Assembly (NCBI GenBank): GCA_016708875.1
Contig: JADJFA010000044.1
Span: 1-64,000, forward strand
Source of the DNA: Lewinellaceae bacterium
GTDB lineage: Bacteria > Bacteroidota > Bacteroidia > Chitinophagales > Saprospiraceae
Length of the DNA stretch: 64,000 nt
Direction: 5' to 3'
The position numbers and the translations under genes were made by a program. The notes beneath the pieces were generated by a model, which was not told the DNA's origin, did no database searches, and was given only the letters and a program-made list of their open reading frames with translations. Below, piece after piece: positions 51,329 through 59,885 of the stretch. Each line of letters starts with the position of its first letter. Positions within the stretch are counted from its first letter, which is position 1.

Positions 51329-54300
51329 CTACCTAATCACCACTTTCTGCACCCCGTATCCGGCGGCGCTTTGGAGGCGAACGGTATACACACCAGCTGG
51401 TACGTTTTGCACATTCAGCGTAAGCACTTGGCCCTGGCTAAACCCTTGCAGTGTGCGGTTTATTACTGAGCGGCCATCTGCTGCCACCAGTGTCGCAACC
51501 ACCTGGCCTTCAAGTGCTTGTCCGAGACTGATGTTCAACAAATCATCAGCAGGGTTGGGTTGCACAAGCATAGGGATTGCTTGCTTGTTAGGCTCATCTG
51601 TACCCACAGTAACAGGTTGTACAATTATACCGTACTCTGGAGCACTTGCACAAGCTTGATCGCCACCGTCGGCAGTGATGCAAGCCTCGCCTGCATAGTT
51701 GAACAGATCCATAACCTCCACCTCGTCAATATACCAGGCGCCATCAACCGGTGCGTCCGCAAGGTCGGAGCCAAAACGGAATCGGAAGGTGATTTCTTTG
51801 CCAGAAAAATCGCTCAAATCAAAGTAGGATTGTTTCCAACCATTGGAATTGCCCGAGAATCCAGAAAGGAAAGGAATAGCGAAGGTGCTGTATTGCACCG
51901 TGCCATCGTATCCGCCACGGATGGCATCGTCTGGTGTCAAACGGCGCCATTGCATCAGCGGATCTGCCTTATCTTGAACTTCAACAAAGCCAGCATCTAC
52001 AGCCGCCTCTGTATTATATTGGTGCCAGAAGCGCATGGCAGGCTTGGCACCCGTTACTGTTAAAGAGAGCGTAGTTTCAAGGCTGAAGTCAGAAGCTACC
52101 GCCACATTGCGGCCAGCCCAGGCAGCGGAGCCACTACCAGGGTGAACCACATCTGATTGAAGGGTGAAGATTTCGCCGGTGGCAAGATCAAGCAGGTTTG
52201 AATACCATTCGTCTTCCGTTTCAAGTAGATCGTGGAAATAGCGGCTGGAGCCTACTCCTGCTGCACTTGAAGCGGTGTAAGTGAGGGTGGTTACTTGGCC
52301 GCTAGGCATAGAACCAAGATCCCAACGCACCATTCCGCCGGAGAAAGTACCACCATTGGAGGCGCTCACCAAGGTAAGTCCAGCTGGCAATTCATCTGTG
52401 ACAACCACGTTGGTAGCCACTTCATCCTTATGGTTGGTGACGGTGATTTCAAAAGACACATCGTCGCCCGGGTCAATGGTAGGCGTGGTTGTTATCTTTT
52501 TGATTTTCAACTCTTTGATACAAGTTGGGATAGGGTCAAAATTTTCAGTACCGTCACCGGAACTACCAGAATCGCCTTGGTCTGCATAGTATCCGAGCCC
52601 GCGACGAGCAAAGACTGATGAAATCAAGCAGGTATCTGCTCCATCGTAATTAACAATATCAGCCGCCATAATGGCATCGCGACCATCAATAAAGCCGGGG
52701 TTGCAGGGTTGGAATTTCATACCGTCCACTACAAGTTGTACAGCCCGGTAGTTGCCGCTGGTGGTATTGTTAATATCAGCATCCCAACCGTATTTTTCTA
52801 CCATCGCCCAGTAAAGGTCCCAGATCATATTGGCCCATACTTCGCCCACCCCGTGCGGGACTGCGCTGGAAGGCACCGCACTAAAGGTAAGCGGTGCGAT
52901 GGTCATATCGGTAGAATATGGGTAGCGACGGATACCTTGTCCATCCGTTTCTTGATAGAGCGCATAGTTGCCAATGCCGCGCTTATCAGTTCCCAAATCT
53001 CCTGGTTCTACTGTAAGAATCAGGCTAGCCCAGTCGCTCCAACCTTCGCCCATTTGTTCTCCATTTCCAAGACATGCAGAGCCGGTGCCAGTGAGACGGT
53101 TGGAAATACCATGGTGGAACTCGTGCGCGATGATTCCGTTGTCAAAAGATCCGTCGCGCTGTGCTGGGCCAGTAATATTTGGCAATCCAATAGAGATATT
53201 TAGTCCTGCACCTGCGTATTGGCGCAATAGGTCGCAATCTGATTTTTTCATCATTACCACTGGTATGGTCACTTGTCCGCCCACTACACCTGCAGCCATG
53301 CCCACGGTAGCATCTTCAAAATTGCAAATGATGCATGCTATGCCGCCCGCTTCCTGAACATTGAGAGACTTCATTCCAAACTCGCATTCTCCGCGATCCA
53401 CCATTACGATTTTTCCTGCCACATCAATGGTAGGAGGATTGCATCCAAGGCTTGGTTGGGAAGAGCCATCGGCTACAAACACAACGTCGCCAGTTACGGG
53501 TGTAGTGGTGATTGGGGCTCCCCAGCCATCAGATGCCATGCCTCCATAGTTTCCTATGACTGCTCCAGGGCCATTTACATTCACGATTTGGCCGCCAGAG
53601 CGATTCCAAACGTACATCTGCATCCGGCCATGGCCGCCGTCTGCTGGTGTGGAGAAGTTGGCGTTGTCTGTGCCGCTACCGTCTAGGGCCTGCGCATACA
53701 CTTCGTCATTTCCGTTGCCAGGGTTGCCATAGTTGTTGTTTTGAAAATTTCCTGCTTCTTCATCAAATCCATAGCGATAGAAGACATCGTGGATCATGTT
53801 GTTCATGTAGAACAAATTGGTGATCGTTGCCAATGCATTGGTTGTCGGCTCAGCATTCGGATCGAAAGGAAAGTCGAAATTCAAGACAGCACCACCGTCA
53901 GCTGATTCGCTTTCATCGGGTGTGTCGTCACTTGCACTGTCATCAAAAGCCCATACGTTGTTGCCTCGGGTGTAAGTGTATTCATGACCAGTAGCACCAT
54001 CGGTATCAAGCCACCCATAAGGAGAGGCTGTTAAATCAGCTGGATTGGTCTGGATGCTGCGGTTGCCATGGATTGGGCTTTCCGCAGGAAGGGCAAAAAC
54101 GTTGTATTGCTCATCAAGGAGCAGTTCATTCATGGCAGATTGTTCACCCGCCGAAGCTTTAGTGACGGAGGGTTCGTTGCCCGCCTTTTCAGAACACTGA
54201 TCTGCGTCGCCGCCACGGTGTCCATGTCCGTTTTGGCAATACACCGTGTGGTTTAACTTGTTGGAAATGAAGCCCGTTTGAGCGTCCACCGTGATGGTCC

Positions 54301-54883
54301 AAAGGTCGGGCGTGTTGGCCTGATCAATAACCATTTGCCAAGAAAGCCGTACTGTGCCGTTGTTGGTAAGCACAAAGGAGGCTGTTACAGGGATTTCTTT
54401 TTTGGAAATAGCACCACCCTCGAACACAAAGTTTTGCTCGTTGGTTTTGTTGCGCAACGATGGGACAGGGAAGCCAGTGAAGCCTAAATCTACCATTGCC
54501 ATTTCGACTGCTTTGGCAGCGCTCAAGGATGGCAGCTTGGTGTTGATGCGGTTACTAAGGTCATTTACAAAACGGTGGCCGAGGTGTACCACTTCACCAT
54601 TGGGCTTTACGTGGAGACCAAAAAGGCCATTGAATACAGGAATGCCGTTTTGCTGTTGTTGCACCCAAACGTGTGTGACGCCGTTGTGCTTCGTGCGGTA
54701 CTCGCGCACTATTTTCACATCGGATACATCGTTTTTGGTCAGTTCAAATTTAGAGGGGTTCTCTTGCAAGAAACGGAGCGCGGTTTCGCGCGCGCTGTTG
54801 TCTTGAGCCGAAAGGCCTATTGCCAAAAAGGCGAAGAGGCTGGTCAATAATAAGAGGCGAGTGTAAAGGAGATGTCGGTTCAT
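51329..54883 (-). CDS. M36-family (fungalysin-like) metallopeptidase with T9SS sorting domain
   Basis: The start at 54883 (MNRHLLYTRLLLLTSLFAFL) gives a signal peptide and an 1184-residue protein. Residues 30-230 are an FTP-type propeptide (FELTKNDVSDVKIVREYRTK, GLFGLHVKPNGEVVHLGHRF). The catalytic domain has the zinc site AHEFHHGISNRLTG (near 585) with the third ligand Glu in EQMGEGWSDW. A PA domain is inserted before it (KIVMVDRGECEFGMKSLNVQ). A DUF11-like beta domain (TNHKDEVATNVVVTDELPAG), a jelly-roll domain and a type IX sorting tail (VQPNPADDLLNISLG to GYGVQKVVIR) follow. It is a secreted protease for outside nutrition and is intact. Confidence 0.93.
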   Translation of the reverse strand: MNRHLLYTRLLLLTSLFAFLAIGLSAQDNSARETALRFLQENPSKFELTKNDVSDVKIVREYRTKHNGVTHVWVQQQQNGIPVFNGLFGLHVKPNGEVVHLGHRFVNDLSNRINTKLPSLSAAKAVEMAMVDLGFTGFPVPSLRNKTNEQNFVFEGGAISKKEIPVTASFVLTNNGTVRLSWQMVIDQANTPDLWTITVDAQTGFISNKLNHTVYCQNGHGHRGGDADQCSEKAGNEPSVTKASAGEQSAMNELLLDEQYNVFALPAESPIHGNRSIQTNPADLTASPYGWLDTDGATGHEYTYTRGNNVWAFDDSASDDTPDESESADGGAVLNFDFPFDPNAEPTTNALATITNLFYMNNMIHDVFYRYGFDEEAGNFQNNNYGNPGNGNDEVYAQALDGSGTDNANFSTPADGGHGRMQMYVWNRSGGQIVNVNGPGAVIGNYGGMASDGWGAPITTTPVTGDVVFVADGSSQPSLGCNPPTIDVAGKIVMVDRGECEFGMKSLNVQEAGGIACIICNFEDATVGMAAGVVGGQVTIPVVMMKKSDCDLLRQYAGAGLNISIGLPNITGPAQRDGSFDNGIIAHEFHHGISNRLTGTGSACLGNGEQMGEGWSDWASLILTVEPGDLGTDKRGIGNYALYQETDGQGIRRYPYSTDMTIAPLTFSAVPSSAVPHGVGEVWANMIWDLYWAMVEKYGWDADINNTTSGNYRAVQLVVDGMKFQPCNPGFIDGRDAIMAADIVNYDGADTCLISSVFARRGLGYYADQGDSGSSGDGTENFDPIPTCIKELKIKKITTTPTIDPGDDVSFEITVTNHKDEVATNVVVTDELPAGLTLVSASNGGTFSGGMVRWDLGSMPSGQVTTLTYTASSAAGVGSSRYFHDLLETEDEWYSNLLDLATGEIFTLQSDVVHPGSGSAAWAGRNVAVASDFSLETTLSLTVTGAKPAMRFWHQYNTEAAVDAGFVEVQDKADPLMQWRRLTPDDAIRGGYDGTVQYSTFAIPFLSGFSGNSNGWKQSYFDLSDFSGKEITFRFRFGSDLADAPVDGAWYIDEVEVMDLFNYAGEACITADGGDQACASAPEYGIIVQPVTVGTDEPNKQAIPMLVQPNPADDLLNISLGQALEGQVVATLVAADGRSVINRTLQGFSQGQVLTLNVQNVPAGVYTVRLQSAAGYGVQKVVIR

Positions 54884-55077
54884 TTGCCAGACAGAAAAGA
54901 TTTGGTGAAAGAAAGCAGGCTTTGAGGGCAGCCAAAGGTAGCGCAAGGTACTTTCCCCTAGTAACTACCTTTAAAAAATGTCAGAATTAGCAAATTTCAG
55001 GGTCATTTTTAGAGGTAATTCAGAGTTTTGTACACCGTACAATCCATGTTTCTACCTTTGATCCAAATTTTACAACG

Positions 55078-56088
55078 TTGGAAAACAAAAAGGCCAGTAA
55101 GCTGCCGCTCCGGCAGCTTGGCAAACAAATCAAAACTGATAACCAACCACCAGCTGCCACCGTGACTGAAGTCAAACTTTTCGCCTGCTCCGCTTCCAAA
55201 GACCTCTCTAAAGAAATCGCCTACCATTATAAGTCTGCCCTTGGTGACACCACGCTCGCCCGCTTCAGCGACGGCGAAATGCAGACAATCATCAACGAAA
55301 GCGTCCGCGGCGCTTATACATTTTTCATACAAAGCACTTGCCAGCCCCACGACAACTTTGTGGAACTTTTGCTTTGGATTGATACCGCCAGACGTGCATC
55401 GGCGGGATATATCACTGCCGTGGTTCCCTATTTTGGCTATGCCCGCCAGGACCGTAAAGACAAGCCGCGCGTGCCCATCAGCGCCAAACTCATGGCCAAT
55501 ATGATTACTGCCGCAGGAGTAGACCGGATCATGACAATGGACCTTCACGCCGATCAGGTGCAGGGTTTTTTTGACATTCCAGTGGATCACCTTCGCTCCG
55601 AAGCGATTTATGTGCCGTACCTCGAACAACAAGACCTTTCTAAAGTAATTTTTGCAAGCCCGGACGTGGGCGGCGTGAAACGCGCCCGCATCTATGCCAT
55701 GCACTTTGGTCGCGAACTTGTCATCTGCGATAAATACCGCACAAAAGCCAACGAAGTGGCGGCAATGACTGTCATCGGCGATGTTAGGGGCGCTGACGTG
55801 ATTCTCGTGGACGACCTCGTGGACACTGCCGGCACGCTCTGCAAAGCTGCAGACGCCCTGATTGAAAAAGGGGCAAACTCGGTGCGGGCAATTTGTACAC
55901 ACCCGGTGCTGTCTGGCAGAGCCTACGAGAATGTGGAAGCTTCCCAACTCTCCGAGCTCATAGTTTGCGATACTATCCCATTGCGCCAAGAGTCGCCCAA
56001 AATCAAGGTGCTTTCTACGGCCAATTTGTTCGCTCGTGCCATTCGCAACACGGTGGAACACAAGAGTATTGCGGCGCTATTTCATTGA
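55078..56088 (+). CDS. prs: Ribose-phosphate pyrophosphokinase (PRPP synthase)
   Basis: A cytoplasmic enzyme that makes PRPP from ribose-5-phosphate and ATP for nucleotide, His and Trp synthesis. Seen motifs are ARFSDGEMQTIINESVRG, VVPYFGYARQDRKDKPRVPI, the metal and substrate site MTMDLHADQVQGFFDIPVDH, SPDVGGVKRARIYA, and the PRPP loop VILVDDLVDTAGTL. No ATG lies near the 5' end. A TTG at 55078 gives 336 residues, with about 28 extra residues before the family core. A GTG at 55162 (VTEVKLFACSASKDL) would give the usual length of about 308 and may be the true start. The reading frame is intact. Confidence 0.93.
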   Translation: MENKKASKLPLRQLGKQIKTDNQPPAATVTEVKLFACSASKDLSKEIAYHYKSALGDTTLARFSDGEMQTIINESVRGAYTFFIQSTCQPHDNFVELLLWIDTARRASAGYITAVVPYFGYARQDRKDKPRVPISAKLMANMITAAGVDRIMTMDLHADQVQGFFDIPVDHLRSEAIYVPYLEQQDLSKVIFASPDVGGVKRARIYAMHFGRELVICDKYRTKANEVAAMTVIGDVRGADVILVDDLVDTAGTLCKAADALIEKGANSVRAICTHPVLSGRAYENVEASQLSELIVCDTIPLRQESPKIKVLSTANLFARAIRNTVEHKSIAALFH

Positions 56089-56115
56089 TATCAGCCTCTA
56101 ATTTTTAGAGATTTT

Positions 56116-56287
56116 TTTGATTGACGAATGACGATTAAATGATTTCTGATTGTTGATGGAATTGGAAGATTGGGATATTTACGATGGATAAAGTCGCTGG
56201 CATCACAGAACATCAGCCATAATACTTCAAAGAATCAACCATAATATCAACAATCAGAAATCATGTAATCGTCATTCGTCAATCAAA
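56116..56287. repeat. 42-bp inverted repeat, word family 'gacgaatgacgatt'
   Basis: Arms 56116-56157 and 56246-56287 pair with one mismatch over 42 nt and an 88-nt loop. It lies just after prs in the 530-nt gap before the rhodanese gene. A 96-codon reverse open frame in that gap has low-complexity Lys/Arg content and is not called. Confidence 0.85.
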
Positions 56288-56518
56288 TTCCAAACTAACC
56301 GGCCTTATACGGTCGCTTTTTCCGCCGCTCCTTTCGTTTTTCCCGCCGCATCCTAAATGTGCTTTTCCGCACGATTTGGGCGTGTATATCTTCGACCCAG
56401 TTTTCTCATAGTATGTTTTGATTTTCCTACTGCTTCCCCTTCTGGCAGTAGGATTTTTTTTGAATCCTCTTCCCTTCAAGGGCCTCCGCTCTCTTATATA
56501 ATCTTCGGTTTGGCACTT

Positions 56519-56548
56519 GGCGCGACGTTTACATACAAACGTCGCGCC
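56519..56548. promoter_or_regulatory. 12-bp perfect hairpin upstream of the rhodanese gene
   Basis: GGCGCGACGTTT and AAACGTCGCGCC are exact complements separated by ACATAC. It lies 70 nt before the rhodanese start. No T-run follows, so a regulatory or 5' leader structure is as likely as a terminator. Confidence 0.6.
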
Positions 56549-56618
56549 GGGTGCGGGTCGCTTTTCCAACTTTTTTTGTTGCTTGTTGTTCGGTCAATGT
56601 TTTGAATACATTGAGCCT

Positions 56619-57134
56619 ATGCTTCCTTTTCCCAAAAAAATATTTTTGCTTGCTGTTGCACTTCTCCTTCTCGCCATTGCCTCATTTGGGCAGGTGAAAA
56701 GCGGGGCTTATCGCGTGATGTTGAATGGGCTACTAAGCCACAGCGTACCTGAAACCGGAGTATTAGATGCTGCCAGGGACAGCACCTCCTGTATTTTTCT
56801 TGATGCGCGTGAACCGCGGGAATATGCCGTGAGTCATATTTCAGGGGCTATTTATGTTGGTTATGATCATTTTGATTTGGTAAATTTACCAACAAATCTG
56901 CCGAAGGACCAACGCATTGTGGTCTATTGCTCCGTGGGTTACCGCAGTGAAAAAGTGACAGAAAAACTCCAAAAAGCAGGTTTCTCAAATGTTTCTAACC
57001 TCTATGGCGGCATTTTTGAATGGGCCAACCATGGTCTTCCAGTAGTCAATCAAAAGGGTGTCACAAACGAAGTACATGCTTACAGTCGCTCCTGGGGTGT
57101 TTGGCTGAAAAAAGGGAAGAAGATTTATAAGTAG
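56619..57134 (+). CDS. Secreted rhodanese-like protein
   Basis: The ATG at 56619 (MLPFPKKIFLLAVALLLLAI) gives a signal peptide and a 171-residue protein. One rhodanese domain spans residues 50-145: IFLDAREPREYAVSHISGAI, QRIVVYCSVGYRSEKVTEKL with the catalytic Cys, and VSNLYGGIFEWANHGLPVVN. The active loop CSVGYRS has the six-residue size of sulfurtransferases. The C-terminal 25 residues are basic (YSRSWGVWLKKGKKIYK). A periplasmic single-domain rhodanese could move sulfane sulfur made by SQR- or Sox-type enzymes, all of which are in this window, but other roles are possible. Confidence 0.88.
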   Translation: MLPFPKKIFLLAVALLLLAIASFGQVKSGAYRVMLNGLLSHSVPETGVLDAARDSTSCIFLDAREPREYAVSHISGAIYVGYDHFDLVNLPTNLPKDQRIVVYCSVGYRSEKVTEKLQKAGFSNVSNLYGGIFEWANHGLPVVNQKGVTNEVHAYSRSWGVWLKKGKKIYK

Positions 57135-57215
57135 GCAGTTTTTGTGGCTCAAATTACGCACGCCCCATCCCGTCAAACCCCTCTCCCAGCCGCATAGCGG
57201 CGACATTTTGGTAAC

Positions 57216-57246
57216 AAAAAAACCCGGCAACCTTTCGGCGCCGGGC
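57216..57246 (-). terminator. Rho-independent-type terminator
   Basis: On the reverse strand GCCCGGC (57246-57240) pairs with GCCGGGT (57228-57222) around GCCGAAAGGTT-type loop bases, followed by seven T. It would end the transcript of the outer-membrane protein gene that stops at 57282. Confidence 0.8.
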
Positions 57247-57281
57247 ATCCATCTATCGTATGAAGTCTTTCTTACTTGAAA

Positions 57282-58481
57282 TCAATTTTTCACATCGTTG
57301 AATTTTGGAACATTTTCCATCGTGTGGCTCATCTTCTGGCCACCGAAACGATATGCAACACCAACGTTTACTGAATAGTCGGCAAAAGCTGCATCGCCAT
57401 TACGAGGAATCCCGTTGGCATCGTTGCCGCCTGCGATATCAGCCACGCTGCGGGTACGCTTGCGGTAAAGCGCATAAGGTACATTGACCGAGAATGCGAA
57501 TTTTCCATGCTGGTAAGCAATGCCTGGCTCAACAGAAACGATAAAGCCAGGGCGACGGAAACCATTGCTACCGCCGATCAAGTCTTTGTTTGGAATACCT
57601 TCTGCACGCATACCCAGACCAATTGCAAAGTTTTTAATAGGCAGTGCAGAAAAGTTCATGCCTACACGGGCCACAAACTGGTCCGCAACGGAATGGAACT
57701 CTGTGATCTTGTCTATTTCAGTTGAATTGGCCGTGATCACACGGTTGATTGTGCTGTTTGTTTCTTTAGGGTTCGACATGTAGAAACCATTGAAATACAA
57801 TACGGCGCCTTTGAACAGGGAGGTATAGCCCTGGAGTTCTAAGCTAATGCCTACGCCACCGTCGCCCAATTGGATGGACTGGTCAACGGCTTTAACAATG
57901 ATAGAATCTCCACCATCAGTAGCCTTGCGTTTGTGAAAATCGCCCTGTACGTTGGAATTCCCAGTTGGCAATTTGACGCCAAGGCCCACAGCCAGATTGC
58001 TATTCATGTGTTTTTCAGGGTTAAACAGCCAATATGAACCAGATAAACGCACATCTCCAATCCCTTGAGCGCCTGTGTTGAAACGTTTATGCTCAGGGTT
58101 TGCAGTGGCGCTGTTTCCATAGTGCTCATACAGTGAGGAGCGATCGTAGTGGATCAACGGGAGGTTGAAGGACAGGCTCAAACGATTGGTCAAGCCGTAA
58201 GAAACTCCCAAGTCCAGAGAGTTTGCCCAGTTGATTACTTCTGTATCGTTTTCGAGGCGTTCTTTTTGTTCTGTATCACTCTTGAAATGGCGAAAAGAAC
58301 GGAAATAACGGTAGTTGGCGCCCAATTGCCACTGGCCTTTGCCCAGCAAAATCGAGCTGGAAGCAGTGCCAGCGCAACCGCTCATAGGACGAATAGCAAC
58401 GCATCCTTGCGCAGAAAGATGTTGGTTAAAAAGCAACAGGATGAAGCCAAAGAAAAATAGGATGGGTAGTTGTTTCTTCAT
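57282..58481 (-). CDS. Outer-membrane beta-barrel protein, transporter-like
   Basis: The start at 58481 (MKKQLPILFFFGFILLLFNQ) gives a signal peptide and a 399-residue protein. The mature N terminus has two Cys (QGCVAIRPMSGCAGTASSS). The rest alternates strands typical of monomeric barrels in the phenol-degradation/MetA or FadL-like clan (WQLGANYRYFRSFRHFKSDT, RLSLSFNLPLIHYDRSSLYE, LAVGLGVKLPTGNSNVQGDF, YSVNVGVAYRFGG). The tail after the last strand is about 15 residues, so the terminal residue is not the usual Phe. It has its own terminator and lies alone before the polyferredoxin pair. Substrate unknown. Confidence 0.8.
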   Translation of the reverse strand: MKKQLPILFFFGFILLLFNQHLSAQGCVAIRPMSGCAGTASSSILLGKGQWQLGANYRYFRSFRHFKSDTEQKERLENDTEVINWANSLDLGVSYGLTNRLSLSFNLPLIHYDRSSLYEHYGNSATANPEHKRFNTGAQGIGDVRLSGSYWLFNPEKHMNSNLAVGLGVKLPTGNSNVQGDFHKRKATDGGDSIIVKAVDQSIQLGDGGVGISLELQGYTSLFKGAVLYFNGFYMSNPKETNSTINRVITANSTEIDKITEFHSVADQFVARVGMNFSALPIKNFAIGLGMRAEGIPNKDLIGGSNGFRRPGFIVSVEPGIAYQHGKFAFSVNVPYALYRKRTRSVADIAGGNDANGIPRNGDAAFADYSVNVGVAYRFGGQKMSHTMENVPKFNDVKN

Positions 58482-58564
58482 GACGGGAAATATTAAAAGT
58501 GAAATAGTGGCACAAAAGTATAGCCACATTTTCCCGTACTTGCTTTAATCGGCTTAGAGTTTCC

Positions 58565-59883
58565 TTAGAAATTGGAAACCTTAGCCCTCGTATCAATATC
58601 TGCCACAGCACCCTCCAGCCGCAATACCCCACGCGGACAAACTGCCGAGCAGACGCCACAACCCACACAGGAAGCACGCACGATGTCCTGCCCTTTTTGT
58701 GCATAGGCCCGTACGTCAATGCCCATTTCACAAAAAGTGGAGCAATTGCCGCATGAAATGCATTGGCTGCCATTGGTCGTTATGCGGAATTTTGACTTCT
58801 TTTTTTGCCAAATGCCGAGCCAGGCTGCCATTGGGCAACCAAACCGGCACCAAACCCGACTGCCCATAATAGGATAGAAACCTACTCCAACCACCCCAGA
58901 GAAGACTGAACCAATAAGAAAAGCATAAGTCTTGTAAAATGGCTCAGATATGCCCTGCAGAATGGCTCTGCCAGTTGCCACATTTGCCCAAAGTAGGGCG
59001 GTCATCAGAACTACAAAAACCAAAACACTATGGATCATCCAGCGTTCTATTTTCCATGATTTAAGGCTTTTGTCTGAAAGATGCCGGAAGGGATCGCCCG
59101 CCGTTTCGGCCAACCCGCCACAGCCACAAACCCAGGAGCAATACCACCGTTTCCCAAAAAAATAAGTCAAAATAGGGGTGCCAATAAAAAACATGGCCAG
59201 ACCAAAAAGAAAAAGTAGGTGCCCAAATCGGAACCGGCATACCCTTCATGCGCCATGGGTGTGCCTTGGTAATAGGACAGCGGCCAGAAATAGGTAAAGT
59301 AAATTTCTGGCTGCTGTAGCCGCATGAGCAATCCTGGAATCAGAAAAGCAAAACCCAGCTGAAAGAACATGACCGAAATCGTGCGCAAACGCTGGTATGG
59401 GTTATGCCGATACTTGTAAATAAACTTGATTCCCATGAGCACCACCGCTGCGGTGTAAAGGGTGCCGTACACAAACCATTGATTGGCAGCCGTATCACGT
59501 AAAACGTGGCTCAAGGGGTCGAATAGTTGTATAAGGCCGGTCAGGTATTCCGGGAACCAATACAAACAGATGTAAAAGCCCGTGAGAATAATCCCCGTAA
59601 GCCAGCCCCAAATACCTCTTGCCGTAAGGCTGCGAAACCATGCGCCATTGTTTTTGATGCCTTCGGGGCGCGTCAGATATTCTTCCCGAACAAAGACAGC
59701 AATACCGGACGAAACCAGCGCCAACGCAACTAAAAACAGTGCCATTGGCGCAACGGCTTTGCCCGCTGCCCAAACAATGAGCAGTAACAACAAGCCAATA
59801 CCTGCCAAACCCAAAGCGATTTTCTGCTTGAGTGTCGTCATCAAGGGCGTCGGGTTACTAATGGATATGGATGTGTTTTGCAT
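58565..59883 (-). CDS. Membrane polyferredoxin, NapH/CcoG-like (one frameshift)
   Basis: Joined frames give about 439 residues. Residues 15-230 hold six hydrophobic helices (LGLAGIGLLLLLIVWAAGKA, GWLTGIILTGFYICLYWFPE). Then come CSWVCGCGGLAETAG, which resembles the NapH/CcoG cysteine signature, three further helices, CRFGCPMAAWLGIWQ, and two [4Fe-4S] sites, CISCGNCSTFCEMGID and CVGCGVCSAVCPRG. A missing T near 59205 (five T where six restore FFFFGLAMFFIGTP) breaks the frame, so the gene is probably whole. It should pass electrons between quinone and soluble donors. The FAD oxidoreductase ends 3 nt upstream, so the two are partners. Confidence 0.8.
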
Positions 59884-59885
59884 AA

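Noticed and set aside
55009..56061. A 350-codon reverse open frame opposite prs
   Set aside because: The forward strand encodes a clear PRPP synthase over the same span, and the reverse product matches nothing.
56279..56569. 96-codon reverse open frame between prs and the rhodanese gene
   Set aside because: Basic low-complexity translation that overlaps the 42-bp inverted repeat arm and the 12-bp hairpin; no start context or homology by eye.
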